Shown: positions 28,023-40,071 of the stretch, in pieces
Layout: each line of letters starts with the position of its first letter
How positions within the stretch are numbered: the stretch's first letter is position 1
Source of the DNA: Aerolutibacter ruishenii
GTDB lineage: Bacteria; Pseudomonadota; Gammaproteobacteria; Xanthomonadales; Xanthomonadaceae
Direction: 5' to 3'
DNA length: 64,000 nucleotides
Assembly (NCBI RefSeq): GCF_007830115.1
Contig: NZ_VLKP01000001.1
Span: forward strand, 415,160 to 479,159
Position numbers and translations under genes: made by a program
Notes under the pieces: model-generated
The model's input: only the letters and a program-made list of their open reading frames with translations
The model's database searches: none
Told to the model about the DNA's origin: nothing

Positions 28023-28979
28023 ATGCATCCCGCCTTTTCCGTCATCTTCTTCACCACGTTGTCCGGCGCCGGCTATGGCCTGTGGGTCTGGCTGGGGCTG
28101 CGGCTCGCGCTTGGCGGCGTGTCACGGGCCGACGCCGGCCCCTGGCTGGCCGCGCTGATGCTGGGCGGCGTGCTGGTCAGCGCCGGCCTGCTGGCCTCGC
28201 TCGGCCACCTGGGCAAGCCCGGACGGGCGTGGCGCGCACTGTCGCAATGGCGCAGCTCGTGGCTTTCGCGCGAAGGCGTGGCCGCCTTGGCGACCTTCGT
28301 GCCGGCCGGCGTGCTGTTGCTGCTGCTGGGCGCGCGCCAACTCGATCCTGCCGGCCACGGACTGGCCCACGTGCCCGGTGGGTGGCTGTCGCTGACCGCC
28401 GCGCTGCTGATCGTCGGCAGCCTGGCCACCGTGGCCAGCACGGCGATGATCTACGCCTCGCTCAAGCCGATCCCCGCCTGGCGGCAGGCACTGGTCCTGC
28501 CCGGCTACCTCGGCTTCGCGCTGCTCACCGGCAGCCTGCTGGACCAGACCGTGCTGGCGTGGTCCGGCCGGCCCGCTGCCGGCGGCTGGGCGGCGCTCGC
28601 GATGGCCGTCGCCATGGCGTGGCTGAAGCTGGCCTACTGGCGCGCGATCGACACCACGCCGCTGCCGGTCAGTCGCGGAGACGCCCTCGGCCTGCCCGCG
28701 CGCGCGCCCAGCGTATTCGAGCGCCCGCACACAGAGGCCAACTACGTCACCCGTGAAATGGGCTTCGTGCTGGCCCGCAAACACGGCCACCGCCTGCGCG
28801 TGCTGGCGGTGGCGCTGTTTGGTGCAGTGCCGGTGCTGTGCCTGCTGCTGGCGCAGTCCGCGCCCGCCGCTACGGCCGTCGGCCTGGCGCTGGCCACGTT
28901 GTCCGCGCTGCTGGGCGTTGCAGTCGAGCGCTGGCTGTTCTTTGCCCAGGCCCGGCATGTGGTGAGCCTGTATTACTGA
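28023..28979 (+). CDS. Membrane anchor subunit (DmsC/SoeC-like)
   Basis: This is a 318-residue integral membrane protein with about eight hydrophobic helices. The start MHPAFSVIFFTTLSGAGYG matches the DmsC-family N-terminus, and GRAWRALSQWRSSWLSREG is the conserved cytoplasmic loop of this family, which anchors the complex and exchanges electrons with the quinone pool. A gap of 66 bases separates it from the Fe-S subunit gene, but orientation and content put it in the same operon. Confidence 0.9.
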   Translation: MHPAFSVIFFTTLSGAGYGLWVWLGLRLALGGVSRADAGPWLAALMLGGVLVSAGLLASLGHLGKPGRAWRALSQWRSSWLSREGVAALATFVPAGVLLLLLGARQLDPAGHGLAHVPGGWLSLTAALLIVGSLATVASTAMIYASLKPIPAWRQALVLPGYLGFALLTGSLLDQTVLAWSGRPAAGGWAALAMAVAMAWLKLAYWRAIDTTPLPVSRGDALGLPARAPSVFERPHTEANYVTREMGFVLARKHGHRLRVLAVALFGAVPVLCLLLAQSAPAATAVGLALATLSALLGVAVERWLFFAQARHVVSLYY

Positions 28980-29116
28980 AACCCGGGTGTGGGCGGTGCC
29001 GTTTGCCCCGTTCCGGTCGTGAATGCCCCGCGAGGCCGCTTGCCGCGAACCGGTGGCGAAGGCCGCCCTGACCCGGTTTTGGCATAATCCAGATTCCTCC
29101 ATCTCGTTGCCCGAGC

Positions 29117-29770
29117 ATGCCTGGTGCCGTTGGACTGGCCCTGTTGCTGGGTCCGTTCGTATCCATCCCCACGCCCGTGTACGGCGGCGAGCCCGCGCTG
29201 ATGGCGCTCGCCAGCAACCCCGCGCATCTGCGCCTGCCCTGCTATTCCACGCAGTGCGGCGACGGTGGTTGGCGGCGGGCGGGCGACCCGCACGCGGTAC
29301 CGCTGGAAACGGCCTTGCGGCGCCCGCCCAGCCTGCCGGGCAGTCGCAGCCGCGCGTCGCTGAGCCCCCCGGCCACGCGCCGCCACCCCTCCAGCCACTA
29401 CGCCAGCCATTTCCGCGTGGGCACCACCTACGGCTACGACGCGCTCCGCGATGGCGATACCCGGGTAGGACTGAACTTCGGCGCTGGCTACCGCCTGGCT
29501 GCGCTGCACGACGATGGCGTTCGCCACGCCGGCCCGGTGTTCCGTGGCGAACTGCATGTCGGCCAGCGCCTGGGCGAGCGTGCACAGTGGACCCAGCGCA
29601 TCCAGGTCGAGGCCGGTCGCGAGGACACCTTCGTCAAACAGTCGATCGGACTGGACGTGGCGCTGTGGCCGGAGTGGACGCTGGAAACCGATGCGGTGAT
29701 CCGCCACCGGCCCGACAGCGACGCCATGCAGACCGCCGAGGGCTGGCTGGGGATTCGTCGGCGGTTCTGA
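29117..29770 (+). CDS. Predicted exported outer-membrane or periplasmic protein
   Basis: This is a 217-residue protein of unknown function. The N-terminal 22 residues resemble a signal peptide (MPGAVGLALLLGPFVSIPTP). A low-complexity Arg/Ser/Pro region follows, and the last 120 residues show alternating beta strands (FRVGTTYGYD, VGLNFGAGYRLAAL, FRGELHVGQRL) ending in a terminal Phe, as in outer-membrane beta-barrels of the DUF481 kind. The barrel would be short for a full porin. A TATAAT-like box (CATAAT, 29083-29088) lies about 30 bases upstream of the start. Confidence 0.6.
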   Translation: MPGAVGLALLLGPFVSIPTPVYGGEPALMALASNPAHLRLPCYSTQCGDGGWRRAGDPHAVPLETALRRPPSLPGSRSRASLSPPATRRHPSSHYASHFRVGTTYGYDALRDGDTRVGLNFGAGYRLAALHDDGVRHAGPVFRGELHVGQRLGERAQWTQRIQVEAGREDTFVKQSIGLDVALWPEWTLETDAVIRHRPDSDAMQTAEGWLGIRRRF

Positions 29771-29777
29771 GCGCGCG

Positions 29778-30695
29778 TCAGGTCGCGGCGTTGATCAGGT
29801 CGCGCGCGCCCTGTGCCAGCAAGGCCTGCGCCACTTCGTCACCCAACCGGGCCGGCGCACCGGCGACGCCTTCGCCGCGTGCACGCACCACGGTGCCGTC
29901 GGACGCCGAGCCGACCGCGCCCGCCAGCACCAGACGATCGCCCTCAAGCGTGGCAAACGCGGCCACCGGCACATGGCAACTGCCGTGCAGCGCCAGGTTC
30001 ATCGCCCGCTCGGCCGACACGCAGGTCCGGGTGGGCGCATGGTCGAGCACCGCGCACAGCGCCTGCACCGCGGCATCGTCGTCGCGGGTCTCGATGGCGA
30101 TGGCACCCTGCGCGGGCGCGGGCAGCCACTGCGGTGCGTCCAGCCGCGTCCGGATGCGCGATTCGAAGCCCAGTCGCGCCAGCCCGGCGCAGGCCAGCAC
30201 GATGGCGTCGTAGTCACCGGCATCGAGTTTGGCCAGGCGCGTGTTGACGTTGCCGCGCAGGTCAAGCAACCGCAGGTCCGGGCGCAGCGCCCGCAGTTGG
30301 GCCTGGCGGCGCAGCGACGAGGTGCCCACGCGCGCGCCGTGCGGCAGCGCCGCGATATCGGCGAAGTGGTTGCTGACGAAGGCGTCGGCGTGATCCGCGC
30401 GCTCCAGGATGGCGGGCAGGGCGAAGCCCGGCTCCAGTTCCATCGGCACGTCCTTGAGCGAGTGCACCGCGCAGTCGGCCTCGCCACGCTGCATGGCCAA
30501 CTCCAACTCCTTCAGGAACAGGCCCTTGCCACCAATGGCCGCCAGCGAGCGGTCCAGCACCTCGTCGCCGCGGGTGCTCATGGGCACCAGCACCACCTCC
30601 AGGCCCGGGTGGGCGGCGCGCAGGCGGGCGGCGACATGCTCGCTCTGCCACAGGGCGAGCGGGCTCTTGCGGGTGGCGATGCGCAGGGTCTTCAT
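29778..30695 (-). CDS. hemC: Porphobilinogen deaminase (hydroxymethylbilane synthase) HemC
   Basis: This is a 305-residue enzyme that links four porphobilinogen units into hydroxymethylbilane for heme synthesis in the cytosol. The opening [14 protein letters not shown], the catalytic Asp region HSLKDVP, the Arg-rich [13 protein letters not shown] and the dipyrromethane-cofactor Cys in [11 protein letters not shown] are all present. It follows algZ-algR, the same order as in Pseudomonas. A 109-base gap separates it from algR. Confidence 0.97.
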   Translation of the reverse strand: MKTLRIATRKSPLALWQSEHVAARLRAAHPGLEVVLVPMSTRGDEVLDRSLAAIGGKGLFLKELELAMQRGEADCAVHSLKDVPMELEPGFALPAILERADHADAFVSNHFADIAALPHGARVGTSSLRRQAQLRALRPDLRLLDLRGNVNTRLAKLDAGDYDAIVLACAGLARLGFESRIRTRLDAPQWLPAPAQGAIAIETRDDDAAVQALCAVLDHAPTRTCVSAERAMNLALHGSCHVPVAAFATLEGDRLVLAGAVGSASDGTVVRARGEGVAGAPARLGDEVAQALLAQGARDLINAAT

Positions 30696-30804
30696 CCGTC
30701 TATTATCGGCGATCCTGACAACCGCGGCGCGAAGAACGGCACCGGGGCGGCAACGCTCCGCGCCCGATGGGCTTCGCTGCCGGTCGTCCGGCCCGCGAGG
30801 CCCG

Positions 30805-31533
30805 TTACAAGTGCTTCAACGTCTCGCGCAGCTGGGCCACGCAGCGGCGACTGACCTCCAGCGGCTGGCGGCCGTGGCGCAGCACGGCCTGGGTGTGGCC
30901 GTCGGGCGCGCGGCGCAGTTCGGTGATCTCGTGGCGGGCCACCAGGCAGTTGCGGTGGATGCGCACGAAGCGCTCGCCGAACTCCTCCTCCAGCGACTTC
31001 AGCGACTCCTCGATCAGGTCCTCGCCGCGGGCGTGGTGCACCACCACGTACTTCTCCTCGGCCTGCAGGTAGCGCACGTCCTCGATCGGGATCAGGCGCA
31101 GGCTGCCGCGCAGGCGCGCGCACAGATGGCTGCGCCGGCGCCCCTCGCCCGACGGCACTGATTGCTGCCGGCCCGCGGCAAACGTGCGCACGCGCTGCAG
31201 CGCCGCGGCCAGCCGCTCCGGCCGCACCGGCTTGACCAGGTAGTCGATGGCCTCGGCCTCGAACGCTGACAAGGCGTGTGCGTCGTATGCGGTGCAGAAC
31301 ACCACCGCCGGGCGCGGCTCGAACGCCGCCAGGTGGCGCGCGGCCTCCAGCCCGTCGATGCCGGGCATGGCGATGTCCAGCAGCACCAGGTCGGGATTGA
31401 GCTCGGCGCAGGCGTGCAGCGCCTGCTGGCCGTCGGCCGCCTCGGCCACCACTTCGATGTCGCTCATGTCCGCCAGCAGGCCGCGCAAGCGCTCGCGGGC
31501 CAGTGGTTCGTCGTCGGCGATGATCACCCGCAT
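30805..31533 (-). CDS. algR: LytTR-family response regulator (AlgR-like)
   Basis: This is a 242-residue regulator. The receiver domain opens with [16 protein letters not shown], has the phospho-Asp in [13 protein letters not shown], Thr in [10 protein letters not shown] and Lys in [12 protein letters not shown]. The C-terminal LytTR DNA-binding domain contains [13 protein letters not shown] and [10 protein letters not shown]. Upstream in-frame ATGs at 31548 and 31539 are possible, but GAAGGGG lies 6 bases before the ATG at 31533, so that start is preferred. It is coupled to the sensor gene algZ, whose stop overlaps the first of these ATGs. Confidence 0.92.
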   Translation of the reverse strand: MRVIIADDEPLARERLRGLLADMSDIEVVAEAADGQQALHACAELNPDLVLLDIAMPGIDGLEAARHLAAFEPRPAVVFCTAYDAHALSAFEAEAIDYLVKPVRPERLAAALQRVRTFAAGRQQSVPSGEGRRRSHLCARLRGSLRLIPIEDVRYLQAEEKYVVVHHARGEDLIEESLKSLEEEFGERFVRIHRNCLVARHEITELRRAPDGHTQAVLRHGRQPLEVSRRCVAQLRETLKHL

Positions 31534-31544
31534 CGGCATCCCCT

Positions 31545-32606
31545 TCATCCGGTGCGTGCCTCGCCCCCCAGCGGCACGCGCAGTTCGCACAGATAGTAGT
31601 CCGCATCCCAGCGCGCGGTCATCCGCGCCCGGGGGCCATGGTGGTAACGCAGCCGCTGGCCGATGTTGGCCTGCGCGTGCTGCGTGCCGTTGCCGTCACG
31701 CTCGCGGGGCGATGGCGCCGGGTTACGCACCCGCAGCACCAGCTCCTGCCCTTCCACCGACAGGGCCACCTCCACCGCGCCGCCCTCCGGCAGCCGCGAG
31801 ATGCCATGCAGCACCGCGTTCTCCAGCAATGGCTGCAGCACCAGCCGCGGCATGGCGAAATCCCACGGCAGCGGCTCGTCGCGGTACCAGTCCACGTGCA
31901 GGCGGTCGCCCAGGCGCAGCTGCTCGATCGACAGGTAGCGCTCGGCCAGTTCCACCTCTTCGGCCAGCGTGGAATCGCCGCGGTTGGCGCCCAGTGCCGC
32001 GCGGAACAGGTCCGACAGGTCCAGCACCGCGCGTTCGGCCACCTCCGGGTTGCTGCGCACCAGCCCCGCGATGGTGTTCATGCTGTTGAACAGGAAGTGC
32101 GGCTTGATCCGCGCCTGCAGCGCCTCGACCTCGGCGCGCGCGCTGGCGCGCACCTGCGCCTGCCAGCCATCGTTGACGTACAGGTAGCGCAGCACCACCG
32201 CCGCGATCAGCATGGTGATGGCGGCCGCGCCCCAGGCGAAGCGCGCCAGGGTGACCGCAGGCGGCACCAGGTCGTAGCCCAGGCTGCTGTCGATCACGTG
32301 CACCATCGAAGCGCCGACCGCGGCCACCACGCCGGCGCCCAGCAGCGCCAGCGTTGCCCCCAACGGCCTTGGCAGCCGCGAGAGCGTGCTTCGCGACACG
32401 CACAGAAGTACCGACGCGGTCAGCGCCAGCCATAACGCGAAGCCACTGGCGGTGACAAAACGTTCCACGTCCCAGCGCACGCCACCGTCCGGTGACAACG
32501 CCGCCACCACCACCACCAGCTCCGCCACGCCCAGCATCACCGCCAACCGCGGCAGCCGGCACAGGTCCGGCAGCCAGGGTTCGCACTCGCTGCCGGGGCG
32601 GGTCAC
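31545..32606 (-). CDS. algZ: LytS/AlgZ-type sensor histidine kinase
   Basis: This is a 353-residue membrane kinase. It has four hydrophobic segments in the N-terminal 150 residues, then a His_kinase (PF06580) domain with the phospho-acceptor region RIKPHFLFNSMNTI and the N box PLLENAVLHGI, followed by a weakly conserved ATPase end. It probably phosphorylates the AlgR-like protein encoded just downstream. The start is a GTG; the esterase gene ends 3 bases upstream, so the three genes may be one transcript. Confidence 0.9.
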   Translation of the reverse strand: MTRPGSECEPWLPDLCRLPRLAVMLGVAELVVVVAALSPDGGVRWDVERFVTASGFALWLALTASVLLCVSRSTLSRLPRPLGATLALLGAGVVAAVGASMVHVIDSSLGYDLVPPAVTLARFAWGAAAITMLIAAVVLRYLYVNDGWQAQVRASARAEVEALQARIKPHFLFNSMNTIAGLVRSNPEVAERAVLDLSDLFRAALGANRGDSTLAEEVELAERYLSIEQLRLGDRLHVDWYRDEPLPWDFAMPRLVLQPLLENAVLHGISRLPEGGAVEVALSVEGQELVLRVRNPAPSPRERDGNGTQHAQANIGQRLRYHHGPRARMTARWDADYYLCELRVPLGGEARTG

Positions 32607-32609
32607 CGA

Positions 32610-33296
32610 TCAGGCGCCTGCGAACCGCCGCGTGAGCCAGTCGCCCAGGTCGCGGATCTGTTCGGCGCAGACCTGGTGCGCCATCGGGTAGGTGTGCCAG
32701 TCGATGTCGAAGCCGCGCTGCTGCAACAACCCGGCGCTGTAGTGCCCCGCCTGCACCGGCACCACGGGGTCCTGCGTGCCGTGGGCCATGAATACCGGCT
32801 GGGCGGTCGCCTCGGTGCGCATGAACTCATCCGCTTTCTGCGCCGAAGGCAGGTAGGTCGACAGCGCCACCAGTCCCGCCAGCGGCTGCGTGGTGCGCAG
32901 GCCCCACGCGAGGGTGATCGCGCCGCCCTGCGAAAAACCGGCCAGCACGATGCGGGCGCGCGGGATCCCGCGCTCGACCTCGCGCGCGACCAGCGCTTCC
33001 ACCTGCATGATCGATTCGGCCACGCCTGCCTCGTCGGCACGGCTGACCAGGTCGAAGTCCTTGATGTCATACCAGGCCCGCATGCGCGCGCCGTTGTTGA
33101 TGGTCACCGCGCGCACCGGTGCGTGCGGGAACACGAAGCGGATCGCCGGCCACCCTTGCCGCAACAACTCGGGCACGATCGGCTCGAAGTCATTCCCGTC
33201 CGCACCCAGTCCATGCAGCCAGATCACCGACCACGTCGGCGAGGGCCCGGTTTCGCGTTCAACGGTTTCCAGCAGATGAGAGGCGAGGCTGTCCAT
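32610..33296 (-). CDS. Carboxylesterase / acyl-protein thioesterase-like hydrolase
   Basis: This is a 228-residue alpha/beta hydrolase of the phospholipase/carboxylesterase (PF02230) family. The visible motifs are VIWLHGLGADGNDF, the nucleophile elbow AGFSQGG, the acid in GTQDPVVPVQ and His in YPMAHQVC. The family hydrolyses short-chain esters or thioesters in the cytosol. The frame stays open far upstream antisense to the chemoreceptor gene, but similarity begins at MDSLASHLL. An ATG three codons earlier (33305) is equally possible. Confidence 0.92.
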   Translation of the reverse strand: MDSLASHLLETVERETGPSPTWSVIWLHGLGADGNDFEPIVPELLRQGWPAIRFVFPHAPVRAVTINNGARMRAWYDIKDFDLVSRADEAGVAESIMQVEALVAREVERGIPRARIVLAGFSQGGAITLAWGLRTTQPLAGLVALSTYLPSAQKADEFMRTEATAQPVFMAHGTQDPVVPVQAGHYSAGLLQQRGFDIDWHTYPMAHQVCAEQIRDLGDWLTRRFAGA

Positions 33297-33392
33297 GGCA
33301 CGCATTGTGGCGGGCGCCCCAGTGGCGCGCCAGTCTGTCATACAGGCTGAATGATTCTCCGGGATGCTACTGGCCGGCCCGAAAACGGATAG

Positions 33393-35660
33393 ATGGTAAT
33401 GAAGGACCGGTTGTCGTTCCGCGCGCGCCTCGCCCTTGGCCTTGGCCTGATGGCGCTGCTGCTGGCCACGGTGTGCGCGGGCGCCCTGCTGGCGACATCG
33501 CGCATGCAGTTGCGCCTGGACCACATCGCCCGGCAGACCCTGCCCCAGGTGCAGCACCTGCATGCGCTGGACATGGCCGCGGCCCGCATCGCCCGTGAGT
33601 TGGAGGCTGCCGCCGCCGCACCTGCCGCGGCGGACGCCGCCGCCCGGATGGAGCAGGCCCTGCCCGGCTGGCTGGACGCGCGGACGTCGCAGGCCGCCCT
33701 GGCGCGCGTCGTCGTCACCGAGGAGCAGCGCGCCTCCCTGCGGGCCCTCGCCGACATGCAACAGAAGGCCGACAAGGCGGCCGAGCAGATGGCCGCCACG
33801 CTGGCGGCAGGCGACCGGGAGTACGCGCAGGTGCGCTATGCCGAAGCGGTCGAGCCCGCCCTGACGTCGTGGCGCCAACTGCTCGAGATCCAGGTCGGCG
33901 AGCGCCAGCAACAGGTGCAATGGGCGGCCCTCGACGCCCAGCGCGAGGCGCGGCACCAGAGCTGGGCGCTGGCCCTTGCCGGTGGCGCCGGGCTCCTGCT
34001 GGCGCTGGCCGTGGGGGCGGCGCTGCTGCATACCGCCCGCCGGCTGCTGGGGGGCGATCCGAGCGAAGCGGCTGCGATCGCGCTGCGGGTATCGGCAGGG
34101 GACCTGGACACGGCGCTCACCGCGGACACGCGGCATCCGCGCAGCGTGCTCGCCCAGTTGGCCAACATGCAGGCCCTGCTCCGGGAGCGACGCGACGCCG
34201 ACATCGCGACGCGCGCGCAACTGCAGGCAATGGCAAACGAAAGTGCCACCATCCGCGACGCGCTGGACCACGCGGCGGCCCCGACGGCGGTGTTCGATGC
34301 GGCGGGGCAGCCGCTGTTCCTCAACCGCAGCATGCGGCTGGCGCTGGCCGGCTTTGCCAGCCACTTGCCGCCCGACATGGACGAAGACGCCGGCACCACG
34401 GCCGACTGGCCGGGACCGTTACGCGCGATCCTCGACGCGGCGGACGCGGACACCCATGAAGTCCTCGTGGCCGGACGCTTCCTGCTGGTGTCCTGCGCCC
34501 CGGTTCTGGATGCCAACGGCGCCGTCGCGGGACGCGTGCTGCACTGGATCGACCGGACCACCGACATCGAGGCCGGGCGCGAAATCGCCGCCGTCGTCGC
34601 CCACGCCGCGCAAGGCGACCTTTCGCACCGGGTGTCGACCGAGCATCACCAGGGCGTCCTGCGGGACGCCGGCGCCGCCCTGAACCGCTTGCTGGACGCC
34701 ACGGCCAGCAGCCACGGCGAACTGGAGCGGCTGCTGGACGCGTTGGCGCGCGGCGACCTGCTCGCCCGCAGCGGCGCCCCGCTCGCCGGCGTCTTCGGGC
34801 GGCTGCAGACACAGGCGAATGCGACATTCTCCGGGTTGTCGGCCCTGGTCGGCCACCTGCAGTACGCCAGCGACACCATCAACGCGGCGTCGACCACCCT
34901 GGCCACAGGCAACGCGGAACTGTCGCGGCGCACTGGCCAGCACGCGGTTGGCCTGCGCGAGGCGGTGGCCGCCACCACCTCGCTCACCCAGGGCCTGCGC
35001 CAAAGCAGCGACGCCGCACAGCATGCCTCCGAGCAGGCCGCGCGCGCCCACCAGGCCTCCGGCCACGCTGGCGAGGAAGTGGCTGGCGTGACCCGGGCCA
35101 TGGACTCCATCCAGGCCGGCACGCGGCGCATCGAGGGATTCGTCGACACCGTCGACGCCATCGCCTTCCAGACGCGACTGGTGTCGCTCAACGCGGCCAT
35201 TGAAGCCGCGCATGCCGGCCCCCGCGGCCGCGGCTTTGCCGCAGTCGCCGCCGAGGTGCGCTCGCTGGCCACCCGCACCACCGAGGCCGCACGCGAGATC
35301 ACCGCCTTGGTCCGCGAAGCCCATGCCGCGGCGACCGAGGGCGCCCAGCGCGCACGCAGCGCCACCGATGCCATGCACGCCATCGATGTCGCCGCTGCCC
35401 GGGTCAATGCCCTGATGACCGAAATCGCCACCAGTGCGCAGACGCAGTACGACGACGTCAACGCGGTCAACGGCGTGCTCGAGGTGCTGGATGACGGCAC
35501 CCGGTTGAACTCACGGCTGGTCGAGGATGCCGCGGGCACCGCTGCACGGCTGCGCGAACAGGCGGACTCGCTGGGCGGCTTGCTGGTGCGCTTCCGGACG
35601 GAGAACGGGGACGCGGACGAGGCGGTCAACGAGGACGTCGAGGAGCGCGGGGCCGCGTGA
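33393..35660 (+). CDS. Methyl-accepting chemotaxis protein
   Basis: This is a 755-residue chemoreceptor-like protein. An N-terminal transmembrane helix (about residues 12-34), a four-helix periplasmic region and a second helix (about 190-208) are followed by a HAMP-like segment, a PAS-like segment with [18 protein letters not shown], another HAMP-like stretch and the MCP signalling domain. The hairpin tip reads [20 protein letters not shown], close to the consensus but with TRLVS in place of TNILA. No CheB/CheR pentapeptide is seen at the acidic C-terminus. It probably signals to a Che or type IV pilus system encoded elsewhere. Confidence 0.92.
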   Translation: MVMKDRLSFRARLALGLGLMALLLATVCAGALLATSRMQLRLDHIARQTLPQVQHLHALDMAAARIARELEAAAAAPAAADAAARMEQALPGWLDARTSQAALARVVVTEEQRASLRALADMQQKADKAAEQMAATLAAGDREYAQVRYAEAVEPALTSWRQLLEIQVGERQQQVQWAALDAQREARHQSWALALAGGAGLLLALAVGAALLHTARRLLGGDPSEAAAIALRVSAGDLDTALTADTRHPRSVLAQLANMQALLRERRDADIATRAQLQAMANESATIRDALDHAAAPTAVFDAAGQPLFLNRSMRLALAGFASHLPPDMDEDAGTTADWPGPLRAILDAADADTHEVLVAGRFLLVSCAPVLDANGAVAGRVLHWIDRTTDIEAGREIAAVVAHAAQGDLSHRVSTEHHQGVLRDAGAALNRLLDATASSHGELERLLDALARGDLLARSGAPLAGVFGRLQTQANATFSGLSALVGHLQYASDTINAASTTLATGNAELSRRTGQHAVGLREAVAATTSLTQGLRQSSDAAQHASEQAARAHQASGHAGEEVAGVTRAMDSIQAGTRRIEGFVDTVDAIAFQTRLVSLNAAIEAAHAGPRGRGFAAVAAEVRSLATRTTEAAREITALVREAHAAATEGAQRARSATDAMHAIDVAAARVNALMTEIATSAQTQYDDVNAVNGVLEVLDDGTRLNSRLVEDAAGTAARLREQADSLGGLLVRFRTENGDADEAVNEDVEERGAA

Positions 35661-35716
35661 GCGCGGACCGCTTCCGCTCGGCCGACGAGGGGTGCTCCGC
35701 CGCGTGAAGCGGGATA

Positions 35717-35789
<73 letters not shown>

Positions 35790-35811
35790 GTCGCGGCGAG
35801 CCCATTGTAAG

Positions 35812-37506
35812 TCAGGCCAATGCGACCCTGGCACCGCCCTCGTGCTTGGCGCGGTACAAGGCCTGGTCGGCGCGCCGCACCAGCGAAGCCGCGCTGTCGA
35901 CCGCCTCACCCGCCTGCGCGATGCCCACGCTGGCGCCCAATGCCACATGGCCGTCTTCGGTCGACACGCGGATCACGTCGACGGCCGACACGATGTCGTT
36001 GGCCAGGCGCAGCGCCTCATCAACGCGGATCCCCGGCAGCAGCACGATGAACTCGTCACCGCCCCAGCGCACGAACACCGCGCGCGGTGGCAGCAGTTCG
36101 CGCACCGCCTCGGTCACCACGCGCAGGCAACGGTCGCCAATCTCGTGCCCATGCCGGTCGTTGACCTGCTTGAAGCGGTCCATGTCGACAAAAAGCACCG
36201 ACAGGGGCACATGGCGCTGGTGCCAGGCCTGCCACATGTGGGCCAAGCGCGCCTCGCCCTCGCGACGGTTGAGGGTGGCGGTCAGCGGGTCATGCGAAGC
36301 CAGGCGCAAGGCCAGGTCGCGCTCCTGGCGCAGTTCCAGTGCGCGCTGCACCGCCGCCAGTCCCAGCACCAGCGACTGAAAGGCGATCGCCGGGGCGGCA
36401 CCGAACAATGTCCAGGGCGATGGATCGACCCAGCCCCATGTCACTGCCGTGCGGATCGCGCTCAAAGTGCCATAGGGCAGCCACGCCAACGCGAACAACC
36501 ACGTCCCCGGTGCACGGCGCTGCAGCTGGCGCACCAGAACCCACAACATCAGTGGCGGCACCAACGAGAACGTCCACGAGGCCAGCAACCCCGGCCAGCG
36601 CGCACCGCCTGAGCCGGGAAGCACGAAACAAAGCGCCACCACCAGCAACGCCGTGGCCAACACCCGGATGGTCCGTGCCGCGAGGCGGTCGCCGGTGGCG
36701 AGCCCCAGGAAGCCGTGCATGAACCCCAGCAGCGCCGCGTTGCCCAGCGCCAGCAGCAGGCCGCTCGGACTCCCGGGCCAGCGCCAATCGGCCAAACCGC
36801 TGACCCACAGGTATCCCAGGCCGGTGGCGAAGACCAGCCAGCTCGACAATGCCGCCATCGCACCCACGTACAGCAGGTACATGCGATCGCGCAGGTTGAG
36901 CCAGAACATCAGGTTGGCCAGCAGCATCACCGCCAGCACCGTGAGGCACGTGGCGAGCACCGCCACGAACTTCGACTCCATCGCCATCACGCCCTCGGTC
37001 GAGGACACGTCCACGTCCAGAAACAGGCGGCCGCCATGCTCGATTCGCAGATATACCGGGCGCCCATCCGCCGCCGGGTCCAACGGCCACGCAAAGGCAT
37101 GCAGCGCGCGGTGGTCCGGGTTCGGCTGGAAGAAGCCGTCGTGGTGGTGGTGCCATCCGGTGGCCCCCTGCGGCAACCACACATCGATGGAGCGCATCGG
37201 CAGACGCGCCAGCGTCACCCAGCGCTGGCTGCCGGCTTGTGGGCCAGGATCAAGCCGCAGCCACCGCACCCGCCCCCCCGCAGGGAACATCATCTGGTTC
37301 GGTAGCGGTTCGCTCCAGCGCAAGCCCGGTGCGCCCGCCAACGCCAGCTCCGCGGGAATGTCGTCGGACCCGAGCAGCATGTGCAGCTGCGGAGTCGCGG
37401 CCTGCGAGGGCGTCAAACACGCCCACGCGGCCAGAAACAGGAGCAGGCACGCGTACCAGCCGCGCGCCCAAGGGCGTTGCGCCACCCCCCGTCGATGGTC
37501 TCCCAT
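35812..37506 (-). CDS. Diguanylate cyclase with 7TMR-DISM sensor region
   Basis: This is a 564-residue membrane protein. A signal peptide and an extracytoplasmic domain of the 7TMR-DISM extracellular type (to about residue 185) precede about seven transmembrane helices (190-385) and a C-terminal GGDEF domain. The active-site loop is RWGGDEF, with [13 protein letters not shown] and [23 protein letters not shown] in place, so c-di-GMP synthesis is expected. The upstream I-site RxxD is missing (PRAVF at that position), so product inhibition by that route is unlikely. It is transcribed toward the tRNA, downstream of rpoD. Confidence 0.93.
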   Translation of the reverse strand: MGDHRRGVAQRPWARGWYACLLLFLAAWACLTPSQAATPQLHMLLGSDDIPAELALAGAPGLRWSEPLPNQMMFPAGGRVRWLRLDPGPQAGSQRWVTLARLPMRSIDVWLPQGATGWHHHHDGFFQPNPDHRALHAFAWPLDPAADGRPVYLRIEHGGRLFLDVDVSSTEGVMAMESKFVAVLATCLTVLAVMLLANLMFWLNLRDRMYLLYVGAMAALSSWLVFATGLGYLWVSGLADWRWPGSPSGLLLALGNAALLGFMHGFLGLATGDRLAARTIRVLATALLVVALCFVLPGSGGARWPGLLASWTFSLVPPLMLWVLVRQLQRRAPGTWLFALAWLPYGTLSAIRTAVTWGWVDPSPWTLFGAAPAIAFQSLVLGLAAVQRALELRQERDLALRLASHDPLTATLNRREGEARLAHMWQAWHQRHVPLSVLFVDMDRFKQVNDRHGHEIGDRCLRVVTEAVRELLPPRAVFVRWGGDEFIVLLPGIRVDEALRLANDIVSAVDVIRVSTEDGHVALGASVGIAQAGEAVDSAASLVRRADQALYRAKHEGGARVALA

Positions 37507-37534
37507 TCCGCCCCCCCGGACGCCGGGCCCGCCG

Positions 37535-39391
<1,857 letters not shown>

Positions 39392-39490
39392 GGGCTGCGC
39401 CACCACGGTGGTTGGAAGGTGAACCAAGCATTATACCAGCGCGGACGGCTTCCATCGGGAAAACCGGCCGGCGCGCCCGCTGGCGGCGGT

Positions 39491-39931
39491 TCAGGCCCGC
39501 AGCAGGAAGGTCACCGGGCCGTCGTTGACCAGGCTGATCACCATATGGGCACCGAACCGGCCGGTTTCCACCCCCGGTGCGTGTTTTTGCCGGCACGTTG
39601 CCAGCAGTCGGTTGAACACGGGTTCAGCCAGCGCGGGTGCGGCGGCGGTGCTGAAACCCGGGCGCATGCCGCTGGCGGTGTCGGCCGCCAGGGTGAACTG
39701 GCTGACCAGCAGCAGGCCGCCGCCGGTGTCGGCCAGGCCGAGGTTCATCCGGCCCTGCGCGTCGGCGAAGACCCGGTAGCCGAGCAGGCGTTCGGCCATG
39801 CGCGCCACCTGCGCATCGCCGTCGCCGGGCTCGACGCCGACCAGCGCCAGCAGGCCGGGACCGATGCGGCCGATGACCTCGCCATCGACACTGACACTGG
39901 CTTGGGTGACACGCTGGATGAGGGCGAGCAT
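39491..39931 (-). CDS. dtd: D-aminoacyl-tRNA deacylase Dtd
   Basis: This is a 146-residue enzyme that hydrolyses D-amino acids (and Gly) off mischarged tRNA. Both family motifs are present: SQFTLAADTASGMRPGFSTAA split around the SQFTL block, and GAHMVISLVNDGPVTF at the C-terminus (GxxMxVxxxNDGPVT). The start is MLALIQRVTQASV, the usual N-terminus; the frame upstream is open but not conserved. It lies between rpoD and the acyltransferase gene on the opposite strand. Confidence 0.95.
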   Translation of the reverse strand: MLALIQRVTQASVSVDGEVIGRIGPGLLALVGVEPGDGDAQVARMAERLLGYRVFADAQGRMNLGLADTGGGLLLVSQFTLAADTASGMRPGFSTAAAPALAEPVFNRLLATCRQKHAPGVETGRFGAHMVISLVNDGPVTFLLRA

Positions 39932-40071
39932 GGGGGGCGTTCCAGGTAGCGCGTGGCATGCACGCGGGATGGCAGCGATTGCGACGACGACGCGCCGCAC
40001 GTGGATGGCATGACGGTTGCGCAGGCCGGTGCCGGTAAAGCTAGCAGAGCCCAGCGGCTACACTTCGGCGG

